Origin: Micavibrio sp. UBA1672 | GTDB lineage: Bacteria > Pseudomonadota > Alphaproteobacteria > Micavibrionales > Micavibrionaceae | Direction of reading: 5' to 3' | NCBI GenBank assembly: GCA_002320665.1 | Contig: DCKO01000026.1 | Coordinates: 1 to 39,730 of the forward strand | DNA: 39,730 nt | Shown here: positions 1-8,243 of the stretch, piece after piece | How positions within the stretch are numbered: position 1 is the stretch's first letter | How the letters are laid out: the number at the start of each line of letters is the position of its first letter | Notes under the pieces: generated by a model | Seen by the model: only the letters and a program-made list of their open reading frames with translations | Databases searched by the model: none | What the model was told of the DNA's origin: nothing | Position numbers and translations under genes: made by a program

Positions 1-738
1 TGTTAGCAATGTCTCTTGCCCACCCAGTGACATAATAATACTTTTTTGCTCCAGCTGCTTTCTAAGGCGATCAAGAGCAGAAAAACCACCGGACACGCCC
101 GTTTGCTTTAAAGATAGCACAAATTCACCATTTTGCATGTAATACGCATCATCAAAAGAACGGACACTTAATTTTATGAGTTCAGCAACAAGTTTCAGAT
201 ATGCTTCAACTTCCTCTGCATTTAAAGATTTTTGCAGGGCATCGTACCGGTCAATACGCGCCAAAGCTACGCAAAAGCTACGCCCCTGACGTTCAAGGCG
301 ATCCATTTCTCTCAGGACATCGCCTTTGAAATATTTAGCATTTCTTAGACCCGTGAAGGTATCATAGCCACTCTCCTCCATAATCAGGTCATGCTCAAGC
401 CTTTGCATAAACATGATAAATTCTTCATATATCTGCTTCAGATTTTGAAATAGCTCCGCAGGAGGCTTCTGAGCAGATTGCTTCACGAGGTTTTGAATTT
501 TATCAGCTAGTGTAAATAGTTCCTGATGTTGAGCGGCCAGTCTTGAAATATCCTCAGGAGAGACAGAATCATCTGATTTTGCATCTGCTGACCATGCCTC
601 AAAAGATTTTGGCTTTGAAACCATCTCCGAAGCCGGATAAAAAAGACTTTCAAAGAAGTCATTATACCACAGGATATGATCTCCTATTATAGGAGCAATA
701 TTCAGCCAGCTAAATTTTTTATTATAGCTCAATGACAT
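1..738 (-). CDS. GGDEF-like domain protein, degenerate, C-terminus cut off by window edge
   Basis: The frame opens at ATG 738, preceded by an AAAGG ribosome-binding site about 7 bases upstream, and reads 246 codons without a stop to the left edge, so the C-terminus is missing. Residues 1-120 are a helical region with no recognised domain. From residue 126 the pattern is that of a diguanylate cyclase fold: DTFTGLRN (126-133), then a V-A-L-A-R-I-D strand, then a hairpin where GGDEF should be. That hairpin reads QNGEF (202-206), and the usual N and D residues after the first metal aspartate are absent, so cyclase activity is unlikely. It may be a c-di-GMP-related regulator or structural domain. 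Whether an EAL or other domain follows cannot be seen. The next gene rightward, tgt, lies on the same strand and is transcribed toward it, with about 100 bases between. Confidence 0.75.
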   Translation of the reverse strand, partial: MSLSYNKKFSWLNIAPIIGDHILWYNDFFESLFYPASEMVSKPKSFEAWSADAKSDDSVSPEDISRLAAQHQELFTLADKIQNLVKQSAQKPPAELFQNLKQIYEEFIMFMQRLEHDLIMEESGYDTFTGLRNAKYFKGDVLREMDRLERQGRSFCVALARIDRYDALQKSLNAEEVEAYLKLVAELIKLSVRSFDDAYYMQNGEFVLSLKQTGVSGGFSALDRLRKQLEQKSIIMSLGGQETLLT

Positions 739-839
739 AAACAAACCTTTGTTATTTTTGTATAAATAACACCTACTCAAAAGCCAATCATACAGAAAAA
801 GTATTAACTCAAGATGAAGAAACAGCAGAAAACAGGCAG

Positions 840-2021
840 TTAGCCTAGCCACTCTTTTTCAAGCGCATCTAGTGATCCATCCTTGATGGCCTTACGCACT
901 TCACGCATTAGCATATTGATGACAGCCACATTATGTTGCGCCAAAATTTGTGATGCAAGCAGCTCTTTTGCCTTTAAAAGGTGGTGAATATAGGCTCTTG
1001 AATATGTGTTAGAAGCTGGAATATCCATGACCTCATCTAAGGGACGTTCATCTTCCCTGTATTTTGCATTGAAAAGATTGATCGTTTCACCCTTATGCCC
1101 TTTGATATAAGCATTCCCATGACGCGCCAGCCTAGTCGGGATGACACAATCGAATGTATCTATGCCCAAGCGGACAAAGCGAAATACATCCTTGATTTGC
1201 CCGATACCAAGGAAATGCACCGGCCTATCGGGATGGATATACGGCACTGATGAGGCCACAACACGGTGCATTTCTTCATCCGTACCGCCAAGGCAACCAC
1301 CAATGGCCGTTCCAAAAAATGGACGGTCTTTTGTGTATTCCGAGGAAATACGACGCAAATCTTCATAAACGCCGCCCTGCACAATTCCATATACGGCTTG
1401 CTTGCCATTATGGTGACCAGAAAACTCTTTCAGGCAACGATCTCCCCAACGAATAGACATCTCCATAGAGCGCGCCGTGTAGTCCTTATCCACGTGATAT
1501 GGCGTGCATTCATCGAATTGCATCAATAGATCAGCGCCTAATTTACGCTGTATTTCCATTGCTGATTCGGGCGTAAGTTTAATTTTGCAACCATCAACAT
1601 ATGACCTAAAAACAGTGCCTTCTTCCGAGATTTCCAGTAGATTACGGTTATCATGCCCCTTGGCATTTTTTCCCTTGATCTCATTGGCCATTGTCCCCTC
1701 ACCGAGCGAGAAGACTTGAAACCCGCCCGAGTCCGTCAGCATAGGGCCACCCCAATTCATGAATTTATGAAGCCCGCCCATTTTTTCAATTAATTCTGCG
1801 CCGGGCTGGAGCATCAAATGATAGGTATTGGACAGGATTATATCAGTCTTAGCTTCATGAAGATGTGCCGGAGAGAGATTCTTAACACTGGCTTTTGTAC
1901 CGCAAAAAATATAATTCGGGGTCTCGATTTCACCATGCGGCGTTTTTAAGCGCCCAATCCGTGCCCGCGATTTAGGGTCGGTATGTGTAATATCAAAGGA
2001 AAAATTCGGGTAATTAAGCAT
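840..2021 (-). CDS. tgt: tRNA-guanine transglycosylase, lacking the zinc-site cysteines
   Basis: Queuine/preQ1 tRNA-ribosyltransferase family (393 aa), which swaps guanine-34 for a queuosine precursor in GUN-anticodon tRNAs. Visible hallmarks are LTDSGGFQVFSL with the general acid/base Asp97, FDECTPY with Asp170, GIVQGGVYEDLR, and FDCVIPTRLARHG with the expected nucleophile Asp291. Two things are odd. About 20 extra residues follow the FSLG motif (residues 107-130), an insertion I associate with the Chlamydia-like branch of the family from memory. The C-terminal zinc motif C-x-C-x-x-C aligns without gaps to M332, I334 and S337, while YSRAY just after it and the fourth ligand, His363, remain. 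The ATG at 2021 has no clear Shine-Dalgarno, but the N-terminal FDITHTD strand fits the usual start. The family call is firm; substrate and activity are less certain. Confidence 0.9.
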   Translation of the reverse strand: MLNYPNFSFDITHTDPKSRARIGRLKTPHGEIETPNYIFCGTKASVKNLSPAHLHEAKTDIILSNTYHLMLQPGAELIEKMGGLHKFMNWGGPMLTDSGGFQVFSLGEGTMANEIKGKNAKGHDNRNLLEISEEGTVFRSYVDGCKIKLTPESAMEIQRKLGADLLMQFDECTPYHVDKDYTARSMEMSIRWGDRCLKEFSGHHNGKQAVYGIVQGGVYEDLRRISSEYTKDRPFFGTAIGGCLGGTDEEMHRVVASSVPYIHPDRPVHFLGIGQIKDVFRFVRLGIDTFDCVIPTRLARHGNAYIKGHKGETINLFNAKYREDERPLDEVMDIPASNTYSRAYIHHLLKAKELLASQILAQHNVAVINMLMREVRKAIKDGSLDALEKEWLG

Positions 2022-2067
2022 GGAGAGCTTTATGGCAGAAAAACACTAAAACCCCAAGCACCTTTTT

Positions 2068-2880
2068 CTATTTAGTTACCAAAGGTTGCTCTTGTTCAGC
2101 GTCCTGAGTTTGCTGCAAAGCATTATCATACTGCTTTTGGTTGTAATACATCAGGATTCTGAGCTTTGTTTCGTTTGATTTAAATGCGATTTGCGCCGTG
2201 GATGCATCATTAAATTTTTCGTTAAACTTAACAGGACTTATTGGATCGTGATTATATATGCCATCGCCAGTAAAATTATCTTCTATGAAACTCTTTGCCT
2301 CCTCTGAATCAATTAACTCTATGGCCATTCTATAAGCACGATCAAAATCCGGCTTAAAACCCTTGGCTTTTCCATCCATATCATCGTAATCACCCAAATT
2401 AATAAGAATTAGCCGTTTAATGGCCTCCATATCCCCTTGACTGGCAGCCATTTCCGTATACTTTACCACTTCTGCATGATTATATTGCCAAGGATCATTT
2501 TCACCGCCTGCATGTCCACCAGCCATCCAGTTTTGGGCGCCGACCATGCCCATATAAGCCGCTTTTTTACATGACTTAAAGGCTTCATCTATGTCATCAC
2601 GATAGAGCTCATGCGCCTTGAGGGCGTACCCTATCCCTATCGCGGTTTCAACTAAAATAGTTTCATCTTCATCAAATATCAGTTTGAAAGCATGCTCTTT
2701 GTCTTGTTTACACCCTATCCCGTGGTCATAGCAATAGGCCAAAGCTTCTTTTACCCTTGCCTCATTGTGATCCGCACCAAATAATGTCACAAAGACCTGT
2801 GCTCGATCTCCTTCTTCTGATCGGCGCATTCTGTTTAGCATTATCCAGTCGATAGCGCCATCTATTGTTGTTAAATCCAA
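2068..2880 (-). CDS. Sel1-like/TPR-type repeat protein
   Basis: A 270-aa soluble protein with no signal peptide or membrane segment. Segments such as ALAYCYDHGIGCKQD (about residues 46-60) and KYTEMAASQGDMEAIKRL (about 141-158) match the helix-turn-helix spacing of Sel1-like repeats, which act as protein-binding scaffolds. The C-terminal 70 residues are more polar and end in a Gln-rich stretch. The reading frame begins with TTG at 2880 after a purine-rich GAAAAGAA. No ATG lies between that codon and an upstream in-frame stop, and the first internal ATG would remove 13 residues. The gene lies downstream of the rpmB terminator, so it probably has its own promoter in 2886-2950. Its partner is unknown. 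Confidence 0.6.
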   Translation of the reverse strand: MDLTTIDGAIDWIMLNRMRRSEEGDRAQVFVTLFGADHNEARVKEALAYCYDHGIGCKQDKEHAFKLIFDEDETILVETAIGIGYALKAHELYRDDIDEAFKSCKKAAYMGMVGAQNWMAGGHAGGENDPWQYNHAEVVKYTEMAASQGDMEAIKRLILINLGDYDDMDGKAKGFKPDFDRAYRMAIELIDSEEAKSFIEDNFTGDGIYNHDPISPVKFNEKFNDASTAQIAFKSNETKLRILMYYNQKQYDNALQQTQDAEQEQPLVTK

Positions 2881-2950
2881 TTCTTTTCGTATGATCCCGT
2901 CCTTATCACTTCGATATTATTGTCAATTTATTCTAAACATTTCTTTATGT

Positions 2951-2985
2951 CAAAAAAACAAAACCCGCCTAAATTTAAGCGGGTT
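2951..2985 (-). terminator. Intrinsic terminator of rpmB
   Basis: AACCCGC (2962-2968) pairs perfectly with GCGGGTT (2979-2985) around a 10-base loop. On the minus strand the stem is followed by TTTGTTTTTTTG. It lies just downstream of the rpmB stop codon and separates rpmB from the Sel1-like gene. Confidence 0.85.
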
Positions 2986-3010
2986 AATTGTATTCATCAT
3001 TGAAAAGTAA

Positions 3011-3304
3011 TTAAGCTTTTTTCTCAGCCAATGCATTTTCCACTTCAGCCTTAACTGGACGCAAAGCAGGGTCAAGCTTAGTCTTAGCTGTGCTTTTCAA
3101 ATATGCATCAAAGCCGCCTTTGTGTTCTACTGTGCGCAAACCATTTGTGCTAACACGCACCTTCACCCAGCGCTCAAGAACTTCACTGTAAAGGCTAGCA
3201 TCCTGAATATTTGGCATAAAACGGCGCTTGGTTTTGTTTTGTGCGTGAGACACTCTGTGTCCGCTCATCGGGGCTTTCCCGGTAATCATACAACGTTGGC
3301 TCAT
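3011..3304 (-). CDS. rpmB: 50S ribosomal protein L28
   Basis: Large-subunit ribosomal protein bL28, 97 aa from the chosen start. It begins MSQRCMITGKAPMSGHRVSH, the classic L28 opening, followed by a basic KTKRRFMPNIQ segment and the RVSTNGLRTVEHKGG core. The frame is open 16 codons further upstream, but L28 conservation starts at this methionine and AAGGA lies 9 bases before ATG 3304. The bacterial protein is usually about 70-100 aa, so this is normal for alphaproteobacteria. The Cys-x-x-C zinc-ribbon pairs of some L28 proteins are absent. A strong terminator follows directly. Confidence 0.95.
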   Translation of the reverse strand: MSQRCMITGKAPMSGHRVSHAQNKTKRRFMPNIQDASLYSEVLERWVKVRVSTNGLRTVEHKGGFDAYLKSTAKTKLDPALRPVKAEVENALAEKKA

Positions 3305-3363
3305 AGCCCTAATCCTTGTAAATCTGATAAATTCAAAAATAAGTTTGCGCAAAATAGTCGAAG

Positions 3364-4410
3364 TCAGCTTATAAAGTCAAGCATTAAGAATAATTTTCCT
3401 GTATAAATATAGGCGCATAATAAAATCAGCACAAAAAGCAGATGAGAAATTACATTAATCCAAATGGCTCGCACCAGATTTTTATGGTTGATTTGTGCTG
3501 TTGCACCTTCAGGCCCAACCCAATCACAGGGCAGCTTTTCTCCTTTGATATTTTGTACAGCGCCGCCCAGGGTGACTTTTAGTGACCAGCTTAGAGCTTT
3601 AAGGGTAATTCCATTTTGCTCATAGGGAATAGTTTGCTTTCTATCCCACAATACCCTTAATCCATCAAATAACCTGGCGGCAGGCGTTAAAGAACTTGCG
3701 GCGACTATTAAAAAACCAGACAGATAAGATGGCACTACCCCCATAATTTTCTCTAGTGCTAATGGTACAGCACCGAACCCCGTACCAAGCCCCCTATTCC
3801 CGAAACGCCAAGCCAGCGCTGAAAGAGCGCTATATATCAATAATAAAGGCACACCTCCGATCAAATACCATAAGGATGGGGCGATCATTGATTTATCCAA
3901 GCTCGTAGCGGATAACCCCATAGCACAACGCGTAATACCGTGATCCTCTACACTATTGAGATTTGTGCGGGTTGTGCGAGCAATATCAAAAAAAGCGCCG
4001 CTAGCTTTGCCTTGTTTGTCCATAGTGAAATAAAGTCTAAGTAAAGAAAACCAAATTGCACCAGAGCTCAAACAAAGACTTATCAAAATAATTTCATAAG
4101 TGCTGTGCCCTGCCGGAATAAAATAAAAATCAAAATATTTCCCGAACAGGGAACTTAGAAATAAAATGAATGCCGTTAATAAAAACCCACGAAAAATCAA
4201 ATCTCCTTTTTTACGATGCTTGCGATTCATCCGATCACCGATTCCGCCCAAAAAAACATCAAGTATCTGCCAGATGAACGGGTTGGCATTACCACGCACC
4301 GGACCAGTAATCATGCCGACAATTACCGTCACGAGCATTGCAACAATCAAAACCGGAATACGCTCAGCATCAAAAACATAAGTGTGGAGTTGTGAAAAGC
4401 TTTCGAACAT
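3364..4410 (-). CDS. CobD/CbiB-family integral membrane protein, divergent
   Basis: A 348-aa polytopic membrane protein with hydrophobic segments near residues 18-38, 72-92, 103-125, 180-200 and 318-342. The order of features matches the CobD/CbiB superfamily: an early loop (NPFIWQILDVFLGGIGD) resembling the HPV-x-x-I-G region, an ARTTRTNLNSVEDHGITR segment, then APSLWYLIGGVPLLLIYSAL and a PSYLSGF segment. CbiB attaches aminopropanol to cobyric acid in the membrane. No other cobalamin gene is in the window and several normally conserved polar residues differ, so I assign the family but not the reaction. It is divergent from phaZ; the shared 109-base gap 4411-4519 should hold both promoters. 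Confidence 0.6.
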   Translation of the reverse strand: MFESFSQLHTYVFDAERIPVLIVAMLVTVIVGMITGPVRGNANPFIWQILDVFLGGIGDRMNRKHRKKGDLIFRGFLLTAFILFLSSLFGKYFDFYFIPAGHSTYEIILISLCLSSGAIWFSLLRLYFTMDKQGKASGAFFDIARTTRTNLNSVEDHGITRCAMGLSATSLDKSMIAPSLWYLIGGVPLLLIYSALSALAWRFGNRGLGTGFGAVPLALEKIMGVVPSYLSGFLIVAASSLTPAARLFDGLRVLWDRKQTIPYEQNGITLKALSWSLKVTLGGAVQNIKGEKLPCDWVGPEGATAQINHKNLVRAIWINVISHLLFVLILLCAYIYTGKLFLMLDFIS

Positions 4411-4519
4411 AGTATAAATTGTGTATAAATGAGTGTCTTTTTATGAGCGGTTATGACTGCCACACTGCTTGCCGACCAAAACTTTAGCGTTAATATTTGC
4501 CATTGGAAAGAAAAACCTT

Positions 4520-6178
4520 ATGCTCTACCATTTGTATGAACTACAACATGCCATGCTAACCCCGATGCGCTTGCAAGCAGAAGTCACCCGCACGGCATTT
4601 CAAAATCCGCTCAACCCCCTTTCCTACACGCAATTAGGCCGTTATATTGCTGCTGGCGCGGAGATGACCGAGCGCGTTACACGCCGATTTGAAAAGCCAG
4701 AATTTGAATTACCAGAAACAACAATTGGCGGCAAAAAAGTTTCGATCACCGAACAAATTATTGCAGACAAACCTTTTTGTTCTCTTTTGCATTTTAAAAG
4801 AGAGACCAAAAGAAACGATCCCAAAGTACTTATTGTGGCACCTATGTCAGGCCATTTTGCTACGCTTTTACGCGGCACTGTCGAATCCTTGTTACCACAC
4901 CATGATGTTTACATCACAGATTGGCATGATGCACGCCAAGTGCCTATGCGTCATGGAGGCTTTGATCTGGATGATTACATCGCCTACGTCAGAGATTTCA
5001 TACATATTCTAGGACCAGATGTTCACCTGATTGCTGTATGTCAGCCAGCCGTACCTGTTTTGGCGGCCATTTCTTTGATGGCCTCCGATAAAGACCCAAA
5101 CCAACCGCTTTCTATGACACTGATGGGGGGACCGATTGACACCAGAATTTCAAAAACTGAAGTTACAGAACTTGCGGAAAATCGTCCTTTGAGTTGGTTT
5201 GAGAAATCGGTCATCTACAATGTCCCCTATTATTACCCTGGCGCTTTCCGCAAAGTTTACCCGGGATTTTTACAGCTTTCGGGCTTCATGTCGATGAATC
5301 TGGATCGCCATTTTGGCTCTTATATGAAATTTTACCATCACCTGATTACTGGAGATGGCGATTCTGCCGAAGCCCATCGCAAATTCTATAATGAATATTT
5401 ATCAGTCATGGATATCCCCGCAGAATTCTACCTACAGACCGTAGAGACGGTTTTTCAAGACCATTCTTTGCCGCGCGGGCGTATGAAGTGGACCGACCCT
5501 ACTACAGATGAAATCAAAAATGTTCGCCCGCAAGACATTGAGCACACAGCTCTACTGACCATTGAAGGCGAGCTTGATGACATATCCGCACGCGGTCAAA
5601 CCACAGCCGCGCATGAAATGTGCTATTCCCTGCCCCAGCGCAAGCAATTCCACCATTTCCAGCTAAAAACTGGTCATTACGGTATATTTAATGGCCGCCG
5701 CTGGAGAGAGCAGATTATGCCCAGAATCAGACATTTCATTCGTGCATTTGATAAAAATAAAGATTCCATCCCATCAATTGATCTTAAAAAGATCCCGGAT
5801 TTAGCACCTGAAAGATTTATTCGTGACAATCATGGGATTGTCGCCATTCGACGTTGGCTGAAGGAAAACCAACCTCATAATCTGAAGGAAGGAAAAATCG
5901 CGCACCGCGATGACAACCCACTTGAACCAAGCAGCTCGGACCCAAAGCCGAAGAGCAAGAAAAAGACTACATCAAAAACAAAAAATGTAAGATCGACAAA
6001 AGCCAAGACGGCCTCAAAGGAAAAAAAGGCAACAAAAAAGGCAAGTCAGAAAAAAAGCCCTTCACCTAATAAGAAAAAATCAGTACAATCAGATACTAAG
6101 CAGGAGAAGACGAATATAGTTTCGTTAGACACTGTTCGCTCGTCAAGGAAACCGACAAAAAGGAAAGCTAAAACATAA
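4520..6178 (+). CDS. phaZ: Intracellular polyhydroxyalkanoate depolymerase with lysine-rich tail
   Basis: Intracellular PHB/PHA depolymerase (alpha/beta hydrolase) that mobilises carbon-storage granules. The start at ATG 4520 is chosen because MLYHLYELQHAMLTPMRL is the conserved family N-terminus and GGAAAG lies 9 bases upstream; a longer frame from a TTG at 4469 is open but less likely (552 versus 569 aa). The nucleophile is cysteine in HLIAVCQPAVP (Cys174), typical of the intracellular class rather than a serine lipase box. The acid is probably in EGELDDISARG and the histidine in KTGHYGIFNG. After the catalytic domain, about the last 80 residues (nt 5930-6175) are Lys/Ser/Thr-rich and of low complexity, which the core enzyme does not need. 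The call is firm; the role of the tail is inferred. Confidence 0.9.
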   Translation: MLYHLYELQHAMLTPMRLQAEVTRTAFQNPLNPLSYTQLGRYIAAGAEMTERVTRRFEKPEFELPETTIGGKKVSITEQIIADKPFCSLLHFKRETKRNDPKVLIVAPMSGHFATLLRGTVESLLPHHDVYITDWHDARQVPMRHGGFDLDDYIAYVRDFIHILGPDVHLIAVCQPAVPVLAAISLMASDKDPNQPLSMTLMGGPIDTRISKTEVTELAENRPLSWFEKSVIYNVPYYYPGAFRKVYPGFLQLSGFMSMNLDRHFGSYMKFYHHLITGDGDSAEAHRKFYNEYLSVMDIPAEFYLQTVETVFQDHSLPRGRMKWTDPTTDEIKNVRPQDIEHTALLTIEGELDDISARGQTTAAHEMCYSLPQRKQFHHFQLKTGHYGIFNGRRWREQIMPRIRHFIRAFDKNKDSIPSIDLKKIPDLAPERFIRDNHGIVAIRRWLKENQPHNLKEGKIAHRDDNPLEPSSSDPKPKSKKKTTSKTKNVRSTKAKTASKEKKATKKASQKKSPSPNKKKSVQSDTKQEKTNIVSLDTVRSSRKPTKRKAKT

Positions 6179-6285
6179 AAGTTCCGGTTTTATTTCACTC
6201 CTTCTTATAAGACCACTTTTATAGCCTCTTATAGCCTGGCCTCCTGATTGGCGTTTAGTCGTGATTATAAAAAAGTAACTTTCTT

Positions 6286-7005
6286 ATGTCTTTAGAAGAC
6301 CTTGTCATTGTAAAGCGTAGCAAAAGAGCTAAACGTGTAGCATTGCGGCTTGATCCTATCGAGCGCGTAATAAACTTGATTGTGCCCGAGAAAATGCCAC
6401 TGAAGAAGGCTTATTTTTTTGCTAAAAACCATGAAGCGTGGATTAAAGGTGTTCTACAAAACCTTGCCCCGCCTATTCCATTTGATGATGGTGCTATAAT
6501 CCCTGTTTTTGGAACGGCTATTTCGATCAGAGTTCATCATGATAAAAACCTGTCTAGACACTCTATAAAGATTTACAATAACGTACTGGAGGTTAAAACA
6601 CCTTCCGAGTTTCCAGAAGTAGCAATCACGCGCTTTTTGAAAAGATTGGCAGCAACACATCTCGAAGCTCTGGCGCATGAAAAAGCGATGCTCATAAAAG
6701 AAAACATTCAAACGGTCAGCGTACGTGATACCAAAACCCGCTGGGGAAGCTGTTCACATGACGGGCGAATTTCATTTTCATGGCGATTGATGTTTGCCCC
6801 TGTTGAGGCCAGTGACTATGTAGTTGCCCATGAAGTTGCGCATTTGGTTCACCTTGATCATAGCAAAGCTTTTTGGTCTTTGTGCCGCGAATTATCAGAT
6901 GATTTTTTAAATGGTAAATACTGGATGCAAAATCACGGCAATGATTTGATGCGCTATGGCGCGATATCTCCCTATATCAATGCGGGAGGTAACCGTGTCG
7001 ATTAA
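6286..7005 (+). CDS. YgjP-like (DUF45) zinc metallopeptidase
   Basis: A 239-aa protein of the YgjP/DUF45 family, related to SprT and M48-type gluzincins. The core is clear: TKTRWGSCSHDGRISFSWRL, then VVAHEVAHLVHLDHSKAFW, giving HExxH (His-Glu-Val-Ala-His) plus a downstream histidine as third ligand. The N-terminal half has the usual basic start (KRSKRAKRVALRLDP) and beta-rich region. Length is typical. Substrates are not established; the family sits near nucleotide and DNA-protein repair contexts in other genomes, but nothing here settles this. No clear Shine-Dalgarno precedes ATG 6286. It overlaps the next gene by 11 bases, which implies co-translation. Confidence 0.85.
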   Translation: MSLEDLVIVKRSKRAKRVALRLDPIERVINLIVPEKMPLKKAYFFAKNHEAWIKGVLQNLAPPIPFDDGAIIPVFGTAISIRVHHDKNLSRHSIKIYNNVLEVKTPSEFPEVAITRFLKRLAATHLEALAHEKAMLIKENIQTVSVRDTKTRWGSCSHDGRISFSWRLMFAPVEASDYVVAHEVAHLVHLDHSKAFWSLCRELSDDFLNGKYWMQNHGNDLMRYGAISPYINAGGNRVD

Positions 7006-7369
7006 TCTAGAGCAATATAAAATCAATTTTTACAATGCCAATCCTGACATTGCCTGTAAGATTAAAGAGATCTACGAGATGACTGATCGTCTTTTACTTA
7101 TACTTGATTGCGATGCCGTAGATAATTTTGTGTGCTGCCATTACAATGGGGAAATTATTTGGCATTTCCAAAATCCAGAAGTAAAGCCTGTAAAATCTTT
7201 TGATCCTAAACAACGTGTTCTTACTACAGAAAATGGCGCATTTTTTAATATTGATTTAACAGGTCGTATTATTACAGCTGCCAACAAGACCACGTTGATG
7301 CGCAAAAATGTTCTGTCCTCAACATTTAGAAAGAAATCGGGAAGCATCAGAGATTTCGCCGCTGCATAA
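6995..7369 (+). CDS. Small hypothetical protein coupled to the YgjP-like gene
   Basis: A 124-aa protein with no family I recognise. The open frame extends to an ATG at 6956, but GTG 6995 is preferred: a perfect GGGAGGT lies 4-5 bases upstream inside the end of the YgjP-like gene, and the 11-base overlap suits translational coupling. The sequence is soluble, with beta-rich stretches (LLLILDCDAVDNFVCCHYNG, then EIIWHF) that suggest a small beta-propeller or SH3-like fold; this is only an impression. The C-terminus is basic. Its last 23 bases overlap the convergent end of ruvX. Confidence 0.6.
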   Translation: MSINLEQYKINFYNANPDIACKIKEIYEMTDRLLLILDCDAVDNFVCCHYNGEIIWHFQNPEVKPVKSFDPKQRVLTTENGAFFNIDLTGRIITAANKTTLMRKNVLSSTFRKKSGSIRDFAAA

Positions 7370-7862
7370 AGTCTAGTGCACCCTGCAGGATATGCTGCGC
7401 TGCGAGTTTATCAATAATTCCCCTATCCTTGGCACGGCTTTTTTTGATATTCACAGTTTCACTCACAAAGTTTTCCACAGAAACTGTGGATAACCGTTCA
7501 TCCCATAGGGCGATCCATATACCCTCTTTTGGCTTTAAATCTTCGGAAAGTTGCTTTGCAAACTCTTGTGCAAAGTCTTTTACTGACTGACATTTGGGGC
7601 CTTCACTATTATCCATGTTTACCGGATAGCCCAAAATATAGCCACCCACATGATAATCTTTAATGATCTCTTCGAGGGCTTTAATATCTTTTGAGAATTT
7701 GGTACGGTTTACCGTCCCAAGTGGTGTTGCAATACTGTGAACTGAATCCGAAAGTGACAAGCCAATTGTTTTGCGGCCAATATCCATGCCCAGTAGATTT
7801 TGCCCCTTTGGGCATTTATCAACGATATTCTCTAGTAAATCGATCATAATATTGAAGCTCAT
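7347..7862 (-). CDS. ruvX: YqgF/RuvX family Holliday-junction resolvase-like nuclease
   Basis: A 171-aa RNase H-fold protein of the YqgF family, implicated in pre-16S rRNA 5' end processing and historically called a putative Holliday junction resolvase. Visible signatures are LLGMDIGRKTIGLSLSD with the first catalytic Asp, GYPVNMDNSEGP, WDERLST with the acidic pair, and IDKLAAQHILQGALD carrying the last Asp. About 16 residues precede the first strand; an internal ATG six codons in is an alternative start. It is convergent with the upstream small protein (23-base 3' overlap) and divergent from gatC with an 81-base gap. Confidence 0.92.
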   Translation of the reverse strand: MSFNIMIDLLENIVDKCPKGQNLLGMDIGRKTIGLSLSDSVHSIATPLGTVNRTKFSKDIKALEEIIKDYHVGGYILGYPVNMDNSEGPKCQSVKDFAQEFAKQLSEDLKPKEGIWIALWDERLSTVSVENFVSETVNIKKSRAKDRGIIDKLAAQHILQGALDFMQRRNL

Positions 7863-7943
7863 TGCTCTTGCACGCTACACAAGTCAATGATAGAAGAGCA
7901 AGGGTTAAAATTTAGATATATAAGTATTTTATCAGGATTGCAT

Positions 7944-8243
7944 ATGTCACTAGATCAGGAAACCGTTAAAAAAGTAGCGCGCCTAGCTAGAATTCGTCTG
8001 GAAGATGAGGAAATCGTAAAGCTTGGGCCACAACTCTCCAATATCATAACCTTTGTTGAGCAGCTTGCCGAGGTTGATACCGATAATGTCGAGCCATTAG
8101 CCAGTGTTGTTGATATTAATCTGGAGCTTCGTGACGACGTAATTAATGATGGTGGTTGCGTGGATAAGGTTCTGACTAATGCACCTGAAACAACGCAAGG
8201 CTACTTTGTAGTACCTAAAGTCGTGGGAGGCGAAAATGAGTAA
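7944..8243 (+). CDS. gatC: Asp-tRNA(Asn)/Glu-tRNA(Gln) amidotransferase subunit C
   Basis: GatC (99 aa), the small subunit that wraps around and stabilises GatA in the GatCAB amidotransferase. It starts at ATG 7944 because the MSLDQETVKKVARLARI opening is the family N-terminus and AGGA lies 6 bases upstream; the frame is open 19 codons earlier without support. The LSNIITFVEQLAEVDTDNV helix-loop and the C-terminal VPKVVG are conserved. Its TAA stop lies inside the start of gatA (ATGAGTAA, 8-base overlap), so the two are translationally coupled. Confidence 0.95.
   Translation: MSLDQETVKKVARLARIRLEDEEIVKLGPQLSNIITFVEQLAEVDTDNVEPLASVVDINLELRDDVINDGGCVDKVLTNAPETTQGYFVVPKVVGGENE

Noticed and set aside
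3305..3352. 16-residue upstream extension of rpmB
   Set aside because: L28 conservation and the AAGGA site both place the start at 3304.
6222..6240. TTATAGCC repeated twice after phaZ as a possible recombination site
   Set aside because: Only two 8-base copies with no palindrome or nearby integrase; chance is enough.
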